A stretch of DNA of 64,000 bases, taken from assembly GCA_003315335.1 (NCBI GenBank), contig QNRL01000006.1, positions 186,001 to 250,000 of the forward strand, read 5' to 3'. Origin of the DNA: Pseudocitrobacter faecalis. Its GTDB lineage: Bacteria > Pseudomonadota > Gammaproteobacteria > Enterobacterales > Enterobacteriaceae. Below are positions 18,852 through 30,500 of this stretch, piece by piece (positions within the stretch are counted from its first letter, which is position 1; each line of letters starts with the position of its first letter). The notes under the pieces were generated by a model. The model was not told the DNA's origin, did not search any database, and saw only the letters and a list, made by a program, of their open reading frames with translations. A program made the position numbers and the translations under genes.

Positions 18852-20407
18852 GTTGGTTGTTCTCCCGTATCGGTGGATAAACGATGCGGTTCCGGATAAC
18901 GGCGCCAGTGTCGGCCATCGTGCGTGGCGTTGATAATTTTGCCCGGCTGGGTGGTCACTGGCAGCGGTTTCGTCCAGCGTTCCGGTTTCACGTCCTGCAT
19001 ATTCACCAGTTCCGCTGCGATTTGCTTATCTTCAAACCAAATTACCCGGTTAGAAAAAATGTCGCCCGTTGGCAGTGGGAAAATATGGTTCAGGGCGATA
19101 TCAAGATCGTTGACCCGACAAAAGGATAAAAAGATCATCAGCCGCTTATCCGCAATGGTGGCAATATCCCCCATACGGTGCGGGCGGCACAGGGTCAGCG
19201 CTTGTTCAACACGTAAGCCCGGTGCCGGACGCAGCGCGACAAGCACGCCTTTACCATCGGCTGGCAGCAGCGGATTGTTGACGATTTTTTGCACCGCCTC
19301 GCAGAACACATCCCACTTCTGGTAGCCTTTGAGCTTCAATGGTTCGGTATTACTAAACAGCGTAGCCAAATCTTCAGGCACGCGGCGGCTGAATTGCTGA
19401 TTTTGCACGCTTTCAATTAACGTCAGGCAGCGCGAAAGCGCCGAACTGTGCGAGATAACCAGGTTTGCACCGCAGCTTAACAGTAGACGCTCATCGGTGG
19501 CGCGCAGACTGGGCACGCTTTCACGCACCACGATTTTAATTGCCGTACCGCGCTGACGCCGTAGCGTGTGAATATATCGCGCGAGCTGTTCGATCTGGCT
19601 GTTCTGGCCCATAACGAAAATAATCGTCGCGGCCTGTGCGCTGCGCGCGGCATTAAAGACGGCGTCATTGGTATCGAATACCGTCCAGTGTTCAGAAAGG
19701 GGCGGAGCGCCTTCCAGAAAGGCGATATTGCTGAACACTTCCTTTTCATCCGTGCGCGGCTGAACATTTGCCAGCTCTTCCTGAACTAATTCCAGGCCGT
19801 TATCGTGTTGCCTAACGAGAAGCTGCTGACGGGCGCTTACGCCTTTTTCATTCGCCCAAAAAGCAATGTCAAAAAGCAGCCCATCGCCCTGATAACGTAA
19901 ACTTGCCAGACCGGCAAGTGAGCCGTACTCACTTAACAAACGCGAGGTTTGCGCATCAGAATTGTTTCCGGGGCTGAGAATCAGAAGGGTGCAACAATGG
20001 TATTTAACCCACTTATTGGATTTACGAAGCCAATCATGAAATTTTTCTGGAGGAATATTTTTCCATGCATTATTGCTGCATAAAACCACAATCAGGAAAT
20101 TTGTAGGATCAAGAGAGCAGAGTAAATCGCGGCGCATAAAGTATAGACTACTTTCATTTTCCTGCATGGAAAAAAGATCTATTTTTTGAGGCCCGCGGTC
20201 TTCTTCTAACCTTATGATTTTCTTTGGATCTGAACCCATGCATACCACCGCGACCCGCGCCTCTTTTTGTTGCGCGGCAAGGGTTTGGTTTAGCAGGCTG
20301 ACAGCGTCTTCATGGCGATCGGTATTAACCCACCAAACGCCACCGGTCGGCATGTGACTGACTTCGTCCCATAATGACTGAATACCAATAGAAAATATGG
20401 GGTTCAT
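18848..20407 (-). CDS. bcsE: c-di-GMP-binding cellulose regulator BcsE
   Basis: A 519-residue cytoplasmic protein of the GIL family, close to the 523 residues of E. coli. The C-terminal degenerate GGDEF-like domain holds an I-site type RxxD motif, RMGD at residues 411-414, in the [17 protein letters not shown] context; this is the c-di-GMP contact in the family. It enhances cellulose output by bringing BcsRQ and c-di-GMP to the synthase. It is the first gene of bcsEFG and divergent from bcsR; the 172-bp AT-rich space between holds both promoters. Confidence 0.95.
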   Translation of the reverse strand: MNPIFSIGIQSLWDEVSHMPTGGVWWVNTDRHEDAVSLLNQTLAAQQKEARVAVVCMGSDPKKIIRLEEDRGPQKIDLFSMQENESSLYFMRRDLLCSLDPTNFLIVVLCSNNAWKNIPPEKFHDWLRKSNKWVKYHCCTLLILSPGNNSDAQTSRLLSEYGSLAGLASLRYQGDGLLFDIAFWANEKGVSARQQLLVRQHDNGLELVQEELANVQPRTDEKEVFSNIAFLEGAPPLSEHWTVFDTNDAVFNAARSAQAATIIFVMGQNSQIEQLARYIHTLRRQRGTAIKIVVRESVPSLRATDERLLLSCGANLVISHSSALSRCLTLIESVQNQQFSRRVPEDLATLFSNTEPLKLKGYQKWDVFCEAVQKIVNNPLLPADGKGVLVALRPAPGLRVEQALTLCRPHRMGDIATIADKRLMIFLSFCRVNDLDIALNHIFPLPTGDIFSNRVIWFEDKQIAAELVNMQDVKPERWTKPLPVTTQPGKIINATHDGRHWRRYPEPHRLSTDTGEQPT

Positions 20408-20579
20408 CGTGTCCTTCTTTTTGCGGATTTGCCTGCATATCAGTTTACTAGCGAAAGCAGTAGAATAAACCTAAGATTGAAATTAAATAACATCAGATTT
20501 AGCATGTAAACGAATTTCAGGAAAAGCTTGCTTAGCACCGTAGCGTAGTTCCTGGTTTATTCCATAGGGATCGACAAAA

Positions 20580-20780
20580 ATGCCGGATAATGAACCCATG
20601 ACTTCGTCAGATTCGACGCTCGGTTATACATTTCAGAATGACTTCCTGGCGTTAAGCCGGGCATTTTCTTTGCCAGATATTGATTACACCGATATTTCTC
20701 AGCGCGAACAACTCGCCGCAGCTTTTAAGCGTTGGCCTTTGCTGGCTGAGTTTGCAGATCAAATAGTCGAACAAAAATAA
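20580..20780 (+). CDS. bcsR: Cellulose biosynthesis protein BcsR
   Basis: A 66-residue cytoplasmic protein. The conserved SLPDIDYTDISQREQLAA segment and following KRWPLLAEFA match E. coli BcsR (YhjR, 62 residues). BcsR forms a regulatory complex with BcsQ and BcsE that docks on BcsA. It opens the bcsRQABZC operon, 10 bp before bcsQ. Confidence 0.93.
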   Translation: MPDNEPMTSSDSTLGYTFQNDFLALSRAFSLPDIDYTDISQREQLAAAFKRWPLLAEFADQIVEQK

Positions 20781-20790
20781 GGAAGCCATA

Positions 20791-21543
20791 ATGGCCATTC
20801 TGGGATTACAGGGCTTGCGTGGCGGAGTGGGGACCACTTCCGTTACGGCGGCGCTAGCCTGGTCATTACAACTACTTGGCGAATCGGTGCTGGTGATTGA
20901 CGCCTGCCCCGACAATTTGCTGCGCCTGTCATTTAATGACGAGATAGCCCATAAAGGCGGCTGGGCGCGCGCGGTGCTTGACGGTGAAGACTGGCGCGAC
21001 GCCGGGATGCGTTACACCTCGCTAATCGATGTTTTGCCGTTTGGCACGCTGACGCCGGGCGAGCGTGAAAACGTGTTGTCGCTGGCAGATCAACTTGCTG
21101 AAATCACCGCCATTGCCGAAGCGCTCCAGCGTAAGGGAGAGTATCGCTGGATCCTCCTCGACCTGCCGCACGGCTTTTATCCGTGGACGCAATCTCTGAT
21201 GGCGGCCTGCCACCATACGCTGATGATTGTCCAGCCCGACACCAACTGTCACGTGCGCCTGCACCAGCAGGCGCTGCCGGTAAACGCCCATATACTGATT
21301 AACGACCTGCGCGTCGGCAGCCAGCTTCAGGAAGATCTGTATCAGGTATGGCTGCAAACCCAACGTCGCCTGCTGCCGATTGCCGTCCATCGCGACGAAG
21401 CGATGGCCGAGTGTATGGCGGCGAAACAACCGCTGGGCGAATATCGCCATGACTCGCTGGCGGCGGAAGAGATCCTGACGCTGGCGAGCTGGTGTCTGCT
21501 GCATTACGCCGGTGTTCGTGCTCCAGAGGAGTCGGCATCATGA
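20791..21543 (+). CDS. bcsQ: Cellulose synthase localisation ATPase BcsQ (intact)
   Basis: A MinD/ParA-type (SIMIBI) NTPase of 250 residues. Its deviant P-loop is GLRGGVGTTSVT (residues 8-19) without the usual second Lys, as is normal in BcsQ. It places the synthase at the cell pole and is required for secretion. In E. coli K-12 the sixth codon is a stop (TAG); here it is TTA, Leu, and the frame is open to the bcsA overlap. AAGGAAGCC precedes the ATG. Confidence 0.95.
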   Translation: MAILGLQGLRGGVGTTSVTAALAWSLQLLGESVLVIDACPDNLLRLSFNDEIAHKGGWARAVLDGEDWRDAGMRYTSLIDVLPFGTLTPGERENVLSLADQLAEITAIAEALQRKGEYRWILLDLPHGFYPWTQSLMAACHHTLMIVQPDTNCHVRLHQQALPVNAHILINDLRVGSQLQEDLYQVWLQTQRRLLPIAVHRDEAMAECMAAKQPLGEYRHDSLAAEEILTLASWCLLHYAGVRAPEESAS

Positions 21544-24158
21544 TTCGCCTGAGCGCCTGGCTGTTTGCCCCGGAAGCCTATGCGCGCCTTCATGCGCGTT
21601 ATCAGGGCTACCGGCGCGCGGGCGCATCTCGTTTTAGCGCGTCGCTGGGCTGCTTTTGGGTGGCACTGGTGTGGGCGTTTATTCCGCTTGAACAGGCGAA
21701 CTGGCAGCGGCTGATCGCCCGCCAGGATGAGCTTTATCCCCATATTGATGCTGAGCGTCCGCGTCCGCTCGACCCGCTACGCTATCTGCTGCAAAGCGTG
21801 TGGCTGCTGGCGACAAAGCGGCCTGAGCCGGCGAAGCGTCCTGGCTGGCGATCGCTTGCGGCGGTGCAGGGCGTGATGGGGCGCTATCATCAGTGGGTCG
21901 AGGCGATTCCGGCGAAGGTCAACGCGCGAACCGGGCATCTCGATAGCCACAAAGAGCTGGCGCACATCAACCCGAAAATCCGCCGTATTGTACTGGGGGT
22001 GGTGGTGACGCTGTCGCTCGCGCTGGCGCTCATCTGTATCACCCAACCCTTTAATCCACTGTCTCAGTTCATCTTTTTAATGTTGCTGTGGGGCGTGGCG
22101 CTGCTGGTCAGACGTATCCCAGGGCGCTTCTCGGCATTGATGCTGATTGTACTGTCGCTCACCGTGTCCTGCCGCTATATCTGGTGGCGCTACACCTCGA
22201 CGCTGAACTGGAACGATCCGGTGAGCCTGGTGTGTGGCCTCATTCTGCTGTTCGCTGAAACCTACGCGTGGATTGTGCTGGTTCTGGGGTATTTCCAGGT
22301 TGTTTGGCCGCTCAACCGCCAGCCCGTTCCGCTGCCAAAAGATATGAACCAGTGGCCAACGGTCGATATCTTTGTGCCGACCTACAACGAAGACCTCAAC
22401 GTGGTGAAGAACACGGTCTACGCGTCGCTGGGTATCGACTGGCCGAAGGATAAAGTGTCAATCTGGATACTGGATGACGGTAACCGCCCTGAGTTTCGTC
22501 AGTTTGCGAAAGATGTCGGTGTCGAGTACGTCGCGCGTAGCACCCATGAGCATGCGAAAGCCGGGAACATCAACAATGCGCTGAAGCTGGCGAAAGGCGA
22601 ATTCGTGTCGATTTTTGACTGCGACCACGTGCCAACGCGCTCGTTCCTGCAAATGACCATGGGCTGGTTCCTGAAGGATAAAAAGCTGGCGATGATGCAG
22701 ACGCCGCACCACTTCTTCTCGCCCGATCCGTTTGAACGTAACCTGGGTCGTTTTCGTAAAACGCCGAACGAAGGCACGCTGTTCTATGGCCTGGTGCAGG
22801 ATGGTAACGACATGTGGGATGCGACCTTCTTCTGCGGTTCCTGCGCCGTCATTCGCCGTAAACCGCTCGATGAAATTGGCGGCATCGCCGTGGAAACGGT
22901 GACGGAAGATGCGCACACCTCGTTGCGTTTACACCGTCTGGGCTACACCTCTGCGTATATGCGTCTTCCACAGGCGGCGGGGCTGGCGACGGAGAGTCTA
23001 TCCGCGCACATCGGCCAACGTATTCGTTGGGCGCGCGGAATGGTGCAAATCTTCCGCCTGGATAACCCCTTGTTTGGCAAAGGGTTAAAATTCGCGCAGC
23101 GGCTCTGTTACGTCAACGCCATGTTCCACTTCTTGTCCGGCGTGCCGAGGCTCATCTTCCTCACCGCGCCGCTCGCTTTCCTGCTGCTGCACGCCTATAT
23201 CATTTACGCCCCGGCGCTGATGATTGCACTGTTCGTGCTGCCGCACATGATCCACGCCAGCCTGACCAACTCGAAGATCCAGGGCAAATATCGCCACTCC
23301 TTCTGGAGCGAAATCTACGAAACGGTGCTGGCATGGTATATCGCGCCGCCGACGCTGGTGGCGTTGATTAACCCGCATAAAGGTAAATTCAACGTCACGG
23401 CGAAAGGCGGGCTGGTGAAAGAGGAGTATGTTGACTGGGTGATTTCCCGGCCATACATCTATCTTGTTTTACTCAACCTTGTGGGCGTGGCGTTTGGTAT
23501 ATGGCGCTTTATGTACGGCCCGGAAGATGAAATTCTCACGGTCTGGGTCAGCCTGATATGGGTCTTCTACAACCTGATTATCCTCGGCGGCGCGGTGGCC
23601 GTGTCGGTGGAAAGTAAACAGGTTCGCCGCTCGCATCGCGTAGAGATCAAAATGCCTGGCGCAATTGCCCGCGAAGACGGTCATCTCTTCTCCTGTACGG
23701 TGCATGACTTCTCCGATGGCGGGGTGGGGATCAAAATTAACGGCGACGCACAGGTGCTCGAAGAGCAGAAAGTGAATCTGCTGCTCAAGCGTGGCCAGCA
23801 GGAGTACGTCTTCCCGACGCAAGTGGTGCGCGTGATTGGTAGCGAAGTTGGTCTCAAACTGTTACCGATGACCACCCGTCAGCATATCGATTTTGTTCAA
23901 TGTACCTTCGCGCGTGCCGATACCTGGGCGCTCTGGCAGGACAGCTATCCGGAAGATAAACCACTGGAAAGCCTGCTGGATATTCTCAAGCTCGGTTTCC
24001 GGGGCTATCGCCATCTGGCGGAATTCGCCCCTCCGTTTGCAAAAGTAATTTTCCGTACGCTCACTTCGCTGGTGGCCTGGGTGGCTTCTTTTGTCCCGCG
24101 TCGCCCTGAGCGTGAAGCTGTGCAGCCGCACTCACAGCCGGTTATGGCTCAACAATAA
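21540..24158 (+). CDS. bcsA: Cellulose synthase catalytic subunit BcsA (UDP-forming)
   Basis: An inner-membrane glycosyltransferase family 2 enzyme of 872 residues, the E. coli length, starting at the ATGA overlap with bcsQ. It polymerises UDP-glucose into beta-1,4-glucan and extrudes it. GT motifs are complete: TYNED and LDDGNR near the start of the domain, DxD as D360-C361-D362, TED at 455-457 and QxxRW at 493-497. The C-terminal PilZ domain has RRSHR with DFSDGGVGIKI, the c-di-GMP ligands. Multiple membrane helices flank the GT domain. All activating residues are present, so the enzyme should be functional. Confidence 0.98.
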   Translation: MIRLSAWLFAPEAYARLHARYQGYRRAGASRFSASLGCFWVALVWAFIPLEQANWQRLIARQDELYPHIDAERPRPLDPLRYLLQSVWLLATKRPEPAKRPGWRSLAAVQGVMGRYHQWVEAIPAKVNARTGHLDSHKELAHINPKIRRIVLGVVVTLSLALALICITQPFNPLSQFIFLMLLWGVALLVRRIPGRFSALMLIVLSLTVSCRYIWWRYTSTLNWNDPVSLVCGLILLFAETYAWIVLVLGYFQVVWPLNRQPVPLPKDMNQWPTVDIFVPTYNEDLNVVKNTVYASLGIDWPKDKVSIWILDDGNRPEFRQFAKDVGVEYVARSTHEHAKAGNINNALKLAKGEFVSIFDCDHVPTRSFLQMTMGWFLKDKKLAMMQTPHHFFSPDPFERNLGRFRKTPNEGTLFYGLVQDGNDMWDATFFCGSCAVIRRKPLDEIGGIAVETVTEDAHTSLRLHRLGYTSAYMRLPQAAGLATESLSAHIGQRIRWARGMVQIFRLDNPLFGKGLKFAQRLCYVNAMFHFLSGVPRLIFLTAPLAFLLLHAYIIYAPALMIALFVLPHMIHASLTNSKIQGKYRHSFWSEIYETVLAWYIAPPTLVALINPHKGKFNVTAKGGLVKEEYVDWVISRPYIYLVLLNLVGVAFGIWRFMYGPEDEILTVWVSLIWVFYNLIILGGAVAVSVESKQVRRSHRVEIKMPGAIAREDGHLFSCTVHDFSDGGVGIKINGDAQVLEEQKVNLLLKRGQQEYVFPTQVVRVIGSEVGLKLLPMTTRQHIDFVQCTFARADTWALWQDSYPEDKPLESLLDILKLGFRGYRHLAEFAPPFAKVIFRTLTSLVAWVASFVPRRPEREAVQPHSQPVMAQQ

Positions 24159-24171
24159 TGATGATTACACG

Positions 24172-26484
24172 ATGAAAAGAAAACTCTCCTGGATTTGTGC
24201 AGTGGCGATGGGAATGGGCAGCTTGCTGCCTGCGACAACCTGGTCTGAACCGACGACCGCAACGCCGGTCATGCCGCCTGCTCAGGAGAGCGCGACGACG
24301 CCTGCTGCTGCGCCGTCTGATGCTTCACCCGTGGTGGTGGAAAGCGTGCCATCGCGCGATGTTAAACTCACCTTCGCGCAAATTGCGCCGCCGCCGGGCA
24401 GCATGGTGCTGCGCGGCGCGAATCCTAATGGCTCTATTGAATTTGGTATGCGCAGCGACGAAGTCGTGTCGAAAGCCTTGCTGAATCTCACCTATACGCC
24501 ATCGCCATCGCTTCAGCCGGTATTGTCGCAACTGAAGGTGTATCTGAATGAAGAGCTGATGGACGTGCTGCCGGTCACCAAAGAGCAATTGGGGAAAAAG
24601 GTCAGCGCGCAAATTCCTATCGACCCGCTCTATATCACCGACTTTAACCGCGTGCGTCTGGAGTTTGTCGGCCACTACCGTGACGTCTGTGAAAACCCGG
24701 CCAACACCACCGTCTGGCTGGACGTGGGCCGTAACAGTTCGCTGGATTTAACCTATCAGGCGCTGAATGTGCGTAACGATCTGTCGCACTTCCCGGTTCC
24801 ATTCTTTGATTCTCGCGATAACCGCCCCTTAACGTTGCCGATCGTTTTCGCGGCGACGCCGGATCTGCAACAGCAGCAGGCGGCGGGGATTGTCGCCTCG
24901 TGGTTTGGTTCGCGTGCGGGCTGGCGTGGGCAAAACTTCCCGGTCAGCTACAACACGCTGCCGGATAAAAATGCCATTGTCTTTGCCACCAACGACAAGC
25001 GCCCTGACTTCCTGCGCGATCATCCGCCGGTGAAAGCCCCGACGATCGAGATGATCAACCATCCCAACGATCCTTACGTCAAGCTGCTGGTGATCATGGG
25101 TCGCGATGATAAAGACCTGCTGATGGCCGCGAAAGGCATTGCTCAGGGCAATATCTTGTTCCGTGGCGACAGCGTGGTGGTGGATGATGTGAAACCGTTG
25201 CTGGCACGTGTGCCGTACGATGCGCCGAACTGGGTGCGTACCGATCGTCCGGTGACGTTTGGTGAGCTGAAAACCTATGAGCAACAACTGCAATCCACCG
25301 GGCTGGAACCGGCGTCCATTAACGTGGCGCTGAATCTGCCGCCGGATCTCTACCTTCTGCGCAGCAATGGTATCGATATGGATCTCAAATATCGCTTTAC
25401 CATGCCGGCGGTGAAAGACAGTTCGCGAATGGATATCAGCCTGAACGATCAGTTCCTGCAGTCGTTTAACCTTAACAGCACCCAGGAAGTGAGCAGTCTG
25501 CTGCTGCGTCTGCCAGTATTGCAGGGGTTAGTTGACGGTAAAAACGAAGTGACCATTCCGGCGCTGCGCCTGGGCGCAATGAACCAGCTGCGCTTCGACT
25601 TCCAGTATATGAACCCGATGCCGGGCGGCTCGATTGATAACTGTATTACCTTCCAGCCGGTGCAGAACCATGTAGTGATTGGCGATGACTCGACGATCGA
25701 CTTCTCCAACTACTATCACTTCCTGGCGATGCCTGACCTGCGCGCGTTTGCCAACGCGGGCTTCCCGTTCAGCCGTATGGCGGATCTCTCTGACACCACC
25801 GTGGTGATGCCGAAAAACCCGACCGTTGAACAGGTGACCACGCTGTTGAATACCGTGGGTGAGATGGGCGCACAGACCGGCTTCCCGGCGATGAACGTCA
25901 CGCTCGCCGATGAGGGCAGCGACATTCAGGGCAAAGATACCGACCTGCTGCTGATTGGCTCCATTCCGCAAAAACTGAAAAACGACAAGCAGATTGACCT
26001 GCTGGTTGAAGCCACGAAGAGCTGGGTGAAAACGCCACTGCGTCATCATGACCTGCCGAGCATCTATCTTGATGAAAACGAACGTAAGCCGAACGTGCAG
26101 ACGGACGTCACCTCCTCCGGGCCGATGGCGGCGATAGTCGGTTTCCAGTCGCCGTATAACGATCAACGCAGTGTGGTTGCGCTACTGGCGGACAGCCCGC
26201 GCGGTTATGAACTGCTGAACGGCGCACTGAACGACAGCGGCAAGCGCGCGGCGATGTTTGGTTCGGTGTCGGTGATTCGCGAATCGGGCGTAAGCAGCCT
26301 GCGCGTGGGCGATGTGTATTACGTCGGTCACCTGCCATGGTTTGAGCGCCTGTGGTTTGCCCTCTCTAACCATCCGATTCTGCTGGCGCTGTTTGCCGCT
26401 ATCAGCATCGTATTGCTGGCGTGGGTACTGTGGCGACTGCTGCGCATTATCAGCCGCCGTCGACTGGATCCTGAAGACGAGTAA
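24172..26484 (+). CDS. bcsB: Cellulose synthase periplasmic subunit BcsB
   Basis: A 770-residue periplasmic protein anchored by a C-terminal helix. It has a Sec signal peptide starting MKRKLSWICAVAMGMG, a variable Pro/Ala/Thr linker (residues about 25-60) and then two carbohydrate-binding and flavodoxin-like repeats, with conserved stretches such as KLTFAQIAPPPGSM and NPMPGGSIDNCITF. The C-terminal anchor (HPILLALFAAISIVLLAWVL) is followed by Arg-rich cytoplasmic residues. It guides the glucan across the periplasm and is essential for BcsA activity. It lies 13 bp from bcsA. The start was set at 24172, by homology. Confidence 0.96.
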   Translation: MKRKLSWICAVAMGMGSLLPATTWSEPTTATPVMPPAQESATTPAAAPSDASPVVVESVPSRDVKLTFAQIAPPPGSMVLRGANPNGSIEFGMRSDEVVSKALLNLTYTPSPSLQPVLSQLKVYLNEELMDVLPVTKEQLGKKVSAQIPIDPLYITDFNRVRLEFVGHYRDVCENPANTTVWLDVGRNSSLDLTYQALNVRNDLSHFPVPFFDSRDNRPLTLPIVFAATPDLQQQQAAGIVASWFGSRAGWRGQNFPVSYNTLPDKNAIVFATNDKRPDFLRDHPPVKAPTIEMINHPNDPYVKLLVIMGRDDKDLLMAAKGIAQGNILFRGDSVVVDDVKPLLARVPYDAPNWVRTDRPVTFGELKTYEQQLQSTGLEPASINVALNLPPDLYLLRSNGIDMDLKYRFTMPAVKDSSRMDISLNDQFLQSFNLNSTQEVSSLLLRLPVLQGLVDGKNEVTIPALRLGAMNQLRFDFQYMNPMPGGSIDNCITFQPVQNHVVIGDDSTIDFSNYYHFLAMPDLRAFANAGFPFSRMADLSDTTVVMPKNPTVEQVTTLLNTVGEMGAQTGFPAMNVTLADEGSDIQGKDTDLLLIGSIPQKLKNDKQIDLLVEATKSWVKTPLRHHDLPSIYLDENERKPNVQTDVTSSGPMAAIVGFQSPYNDQRSVVALLADSPRGYELLNGALNDSGKRAAMFGSVSVIRESGVSSLRVGDVYYVGHLPWFERLWFALSNHPILLALFAAISIVLLAWVLWRLLRIISRRRLDPEDE

Positions 26485-26490
26485 GCCGTG

Positions 26491-27597
26491 ATGAAAAGCG
26501 TACGCTGGATAGTTTTGCTGTTAGCGCTGGGCACAATGATACAGGCCCGGGCGGCCTGTAACTGGCCTGCCTGGGATCAGTTCAAAAAAGACTATGTCAG
26601 TGCTGAAGGGCGCGTCATCGACCCGAGCGATGCGCGCAAAATTACCACTTCCGAAGGGCAGAGCTACGCATTGTTCTTCGCGCTGGCGGCTAACGATCGC
26701 GAAACGTTCGGCAAACTGTTCGACTGGACGCAGAACAACCTGGCGCAGGGTGACCTGAAAAGCACGCTGCCCGCCTGGCTGTGGGGCAAGAAAGAGGACA
26801 ACACCTGGACGGTGCTGGATACCAACTCCGCGTCCGATTCTGACATCTGGATCGCCTGGTCGTTGCTGGAAGCAGGCCGCCTGTGGAAGAACGCGAACTA
26901 TACCGAAACCGGGAAAGCGCTACTCTCGCGCATTGCCCGTGAAGAGGTGGTGAACGTGCCGGGGCTGGGCTCAATGCTACTGCCGGGCAAAATTGGTTTT
27001 GCCGAAGCGAATAGCTGGCGTTTTAACCCAAGCTACCTCCCGCCGCAACTGGCGAGTTATTTCACCCGCTTTGGCGCGCCGTGGACGACGCTGCGTGAAA
27101 CCAACCAGCGTCTGCTGATGGAAACGGCCACGAAAGGTTATTCGCCCGACTGGGTGAATTACGAGAAAGGCAAGGGCTGGCAGAAGCAGAGCAAAACGCC
27201 ACTGGTGGGCGGTTATGACGCCATCCGCGTCTATTTGTGGGTGGGCATGATGCACAACAGCGACCCGCAAAAAGCCCGTCTGTTAACCCGATTTAAAGCG
27301 ATGGCGGCGCAGACCGCCCGCGAAGGCGTTCCGCCGGAAAAAGTCGACACCCTCACTGGCAACGTGACCGGCAATGGCCCGGTGGGCTTTTCTGCCTCAC
27401 TGCTGCCGTTCCTGCAGGATCGCGATGCGCAGGCCGTTCAGCGCCAGCGCGTGGCCGACAACTTCCCTGGCGCAGACGCCTATTACAGCTATGTCCTGAC
27501 CCTCTTTGGCCAGGGCTGGGACCAACACCGTTTTCGCTTCAGCGCCCGCGGTGAATTACTACCTGACTGGGGCCAGGAATGCGCAAGTTCACACTAA
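26491..27597 (+). CDS. bcsZ: Periplasmic endo-1,4-beta-glucanase BcsZ
   Basis: A glycoside hydrolase family 8 cellulase of 368 residues, equal to E. coli. The signal peptide ends near MIQARA, then the mature protein begins [14 protein letters not shown]. The GH8 general-acid Glu is in [18 protein letters not shown], and the second catalytic site is in [16 protein letters not shown]. It trims nascent cellulose and limits aggregation. GTG at 26488 and ATG at 26491 are adjacent; I take the ATG. The stop overlaps the bcsC start by 19 nt. Confidence 0.95.
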   Translation: MKSVRWIVLLLALGTMIQARAACNWPAWDQFKKDYVSAEGRVIDPSDARKITTSEGQSYALFFALAANDRETFGKLFDWTQNNLAQGDLKSTLPAWLWGKKEDNTWTVLDTNSASDSDIWIAWSLLEAGRLWKNANYTETGKALLSRIAREEVVNVPGLGSMLLPGKIGFAEANSWRFNPSYLPPQLASYFTRFGAPWTTLRETNQRLLMETATKGYSPDWVNYEKGKGWQKQSKTPLVGGYDAIRVYLWVGMMHNSDPQKARLLTRFKAMAAQTAREGVPPEKVDTLTGNVTGNGPVGFSASLLPFLQDRDAQAVQRQRVADNFPGADAYYSYVLTLFGQGWDQHRFRFSARGELLPDWGQECASSH

Positions 27598-30500
27598 GTT
27601 TACTCACTTTCTCGTTAGGTATTACGCTGGCTCCGGCGAGTTATGCCGCGCCTTCCGCGCAGGAACAACTGCTCAATCAGGTACGTTTGGGGGAAGCCAG
27701 CAAGCGCGAAGATATTGTGCAGCAGTCGCTGTATCGCCTGGAGCTGATTGACCCAAATAATCCGCAGGTTCTCGCCGCGCGATTGCGTTACATGCTGCGT
27801 CAGGGCGATACCGCCGGGGCGCAGAAACAACTTGAGCGGCTGAAAACGCTGGCACCCAATTCAACGGAATACAACGCCTCGCGTACAGAGCTTTTGTTGA
27901 ATTCGGCGGAAGGTCGCCAGGCGCTGCAACAGGCGCGTCTGCTGGCGACTACCGGCCATGCCGATGAAGCCATCGCGGCCTATGAGAAAGCGTTTAACGG
28001 CCCGCCGCCGGACGGTGACTATGCGGTTGAGTACTGGACGACGGCGCTGAAAATTCCGGCGCGCCACAATAATGCGCTGGCACGTCTGCAGGCGCTGAAT
28101 AAGCAGATGCCGGGCAACGTCACGCTGCAATCCACTCTGGCGCGCACGTTGCTGGCGGATAACCGTCGCGACGACGCGTTTGCCGTGCTGGAACAGATGG
28201 CGAAATCCTCCAACGGGCGCAATGAAGCGGGCGATGTCTGGTTCAATGCCATTAAAGATCAGCCACCGAGCCAGGCGAGCGTGCAATCGCTTCAGCGTTT
28301 CCTGCAAATTTTCACTACCGGCGAGCAGGCGGATGACGCCCGTGGCTTGCTGGCTGAACAACAGAAAACCCTGTCTGATCCTACCGTTCGCGCGAAGAGC
28401 GAAGCCGCTGCCGCGCTGGCGTCAGGCAATGCCGCGTCTGCCATTGCGGATTTGCAACGCGCTGTAGCAACAAACAACAAAGATGCCGACGCTATCGGTA
28501 CGCTCGGCGAAGCCTATTCACAGAAAGGCGACCGCGCGCGTGCGGTAGCGCAACTGCAAAAAGCGATTGCCCTCGACCCGCAAAACACCAGCCGCAGCAA
28601 GTGGGATAGCCTGCTGAAAACCAACCGCTACTGGCTGTTGATTCAGCAGGGCGATGCGGCGTTGAAGGCAAACAATCCGGCGCAGGCGCAAACGTATTAC
28701 CAGCAGGCACAGCGGGTGGATAACAGCGACAGCTATGCGATTCTTGGGTTGGGCGACGTCGCTGCCGCACGGAAGGATTACCCGACGGCGGAAGGCTACT
28801 ATAAACAAACCCTGCGCATGGACAGAGATAACAATCTCGCCGTGCGTGGCCTGGCGAATGTATACCGGGCGCAGTCTCCCGAGAAAGCGACCGCTTACAT
28901 TCAGTCGTTACCCGCCGCACAGCGTCGCAGCATTGATGATATTGAACGCGGCCTGACTAACGATCGCCTTGAACAGCAGGCGGAAACGCTTGAGAGCCAG
29001 GGCCAGTGGGCGCAGGCCGCCGAGGTTCAGCGTCAGCGTCTGGCGCTCAACCCGGACAGCGTCTGGATAACCTATCGTCTGGCGAAAGACCTCGACAGCG
29101 CGGGCAAGCGCGGTGAAGCCGATTCGCTGATGCGCAATCTGGCGCAGAAGCAAGCCAAAGACCCGGATCAGGTGTATGCCTACAGCCTGTATCTCTCCAG
29201 CACCGACCGTGATGCTGCCGCCATTTCCCATTTAGGTACGCTGCCACGCAGTCAGTGGAACAGCAATATTCAGGAGCTCTCAGACCGCCTGCACGTTGCG
29301 AAGACGATGCAGGAGGCGAACCGGCTGCGTGACGCCGGTCAGGAGAAACAGGCGATTGCGCTTCTGCGCAAACAACCCGCATCTACGCGAATCACGTTGA
29401 CCCTCGCCGACTGGGCAGAGCAGCGCGGCGATGCGCCGCAGGCTATCGCGCTCTACAACGAGGTGCTGAGCAAAGAGCCGCAGAATGACGATGCGCGACT
29501 GGGGCTGGCCGAGCTTTATTTAGCGCAGGGCGATAAAGCCGCCGCGCGTGCGCAACTGGCACAACTCTCCACTACGGGCGAAGCGCCATCGATGGGTATG
29601 CAGCGGCGTATTGCGCTGGTGCAGTCTGGCCTCGGTGAAAACGAAAAAGCGCGTAATACCTTTAACACGTTGGCACAGCAGGCGAAATCTCAGCCGCCGT
29701 CAATGGACAGCGCGCTGGTGCTACGCGATGCGGCACGTTTTCAGGCGCAGGACGGCAATCCGCAGCAGGCGCTGGAAACCTATAAAGACACGATGGTCGC
29801 CACCGGTATTACGCCGACGCGACCGCAGGATAACGACACCTTCACCCGCCTGACGCGCAACGATGCCAGCGATGACTGGCTTAAGCGCGGCGTACGAAGT
29901 GACGCAGCCGATCTCTATCGCCAGCAAGATCTCAACGTGACACTGGAACATGATTACTGGGGCTCCAGCGGCACGGGCGGGTATTCAGCCCTGAAAGCAC
30001 ATACCACCATGCTTCAGGTGGATGCGCCGCTCTCCGACGGACGGATGTTCTTCCGCTCCGACTGGGTGGACATGAATGTTGGCAGCTTCTCACGTAAAAG
30101 TGATGGCAGCTACGCGCCGGACTGGGGTACCTGCGGTATTAAAGATCACGCCTGTCGCGGTGGCGCGAGCGCAAGCGATAACGGCGTCAGCGTAGCGGTG
30201 GGCTGGAAAAACGACACCTGGAGCGGCGACATCGGTACCACGCCGATGGGCTTTAACGTGGTGGATGTGGTCGGTGGCCTGAGCTACAGCAGCAAAGCGG
30301 GCCCGATTGGTTACACTCTCGAAGGTCACCGTCGCCCGATCTCCAGTTCGCTGCTGGCCTTTGGTGGCCAGCAGGATAACAGCAAAGAGGGTCACACCGG
30401 CAAGAAATGGGGCGGGGTACGCGCCGACGGTGGCGTGCTCAGCCTGAGCTATGACAAAGGCGAAGCCAACGGTGTATGGGCGTCGCTGGGCGCGGACCAG

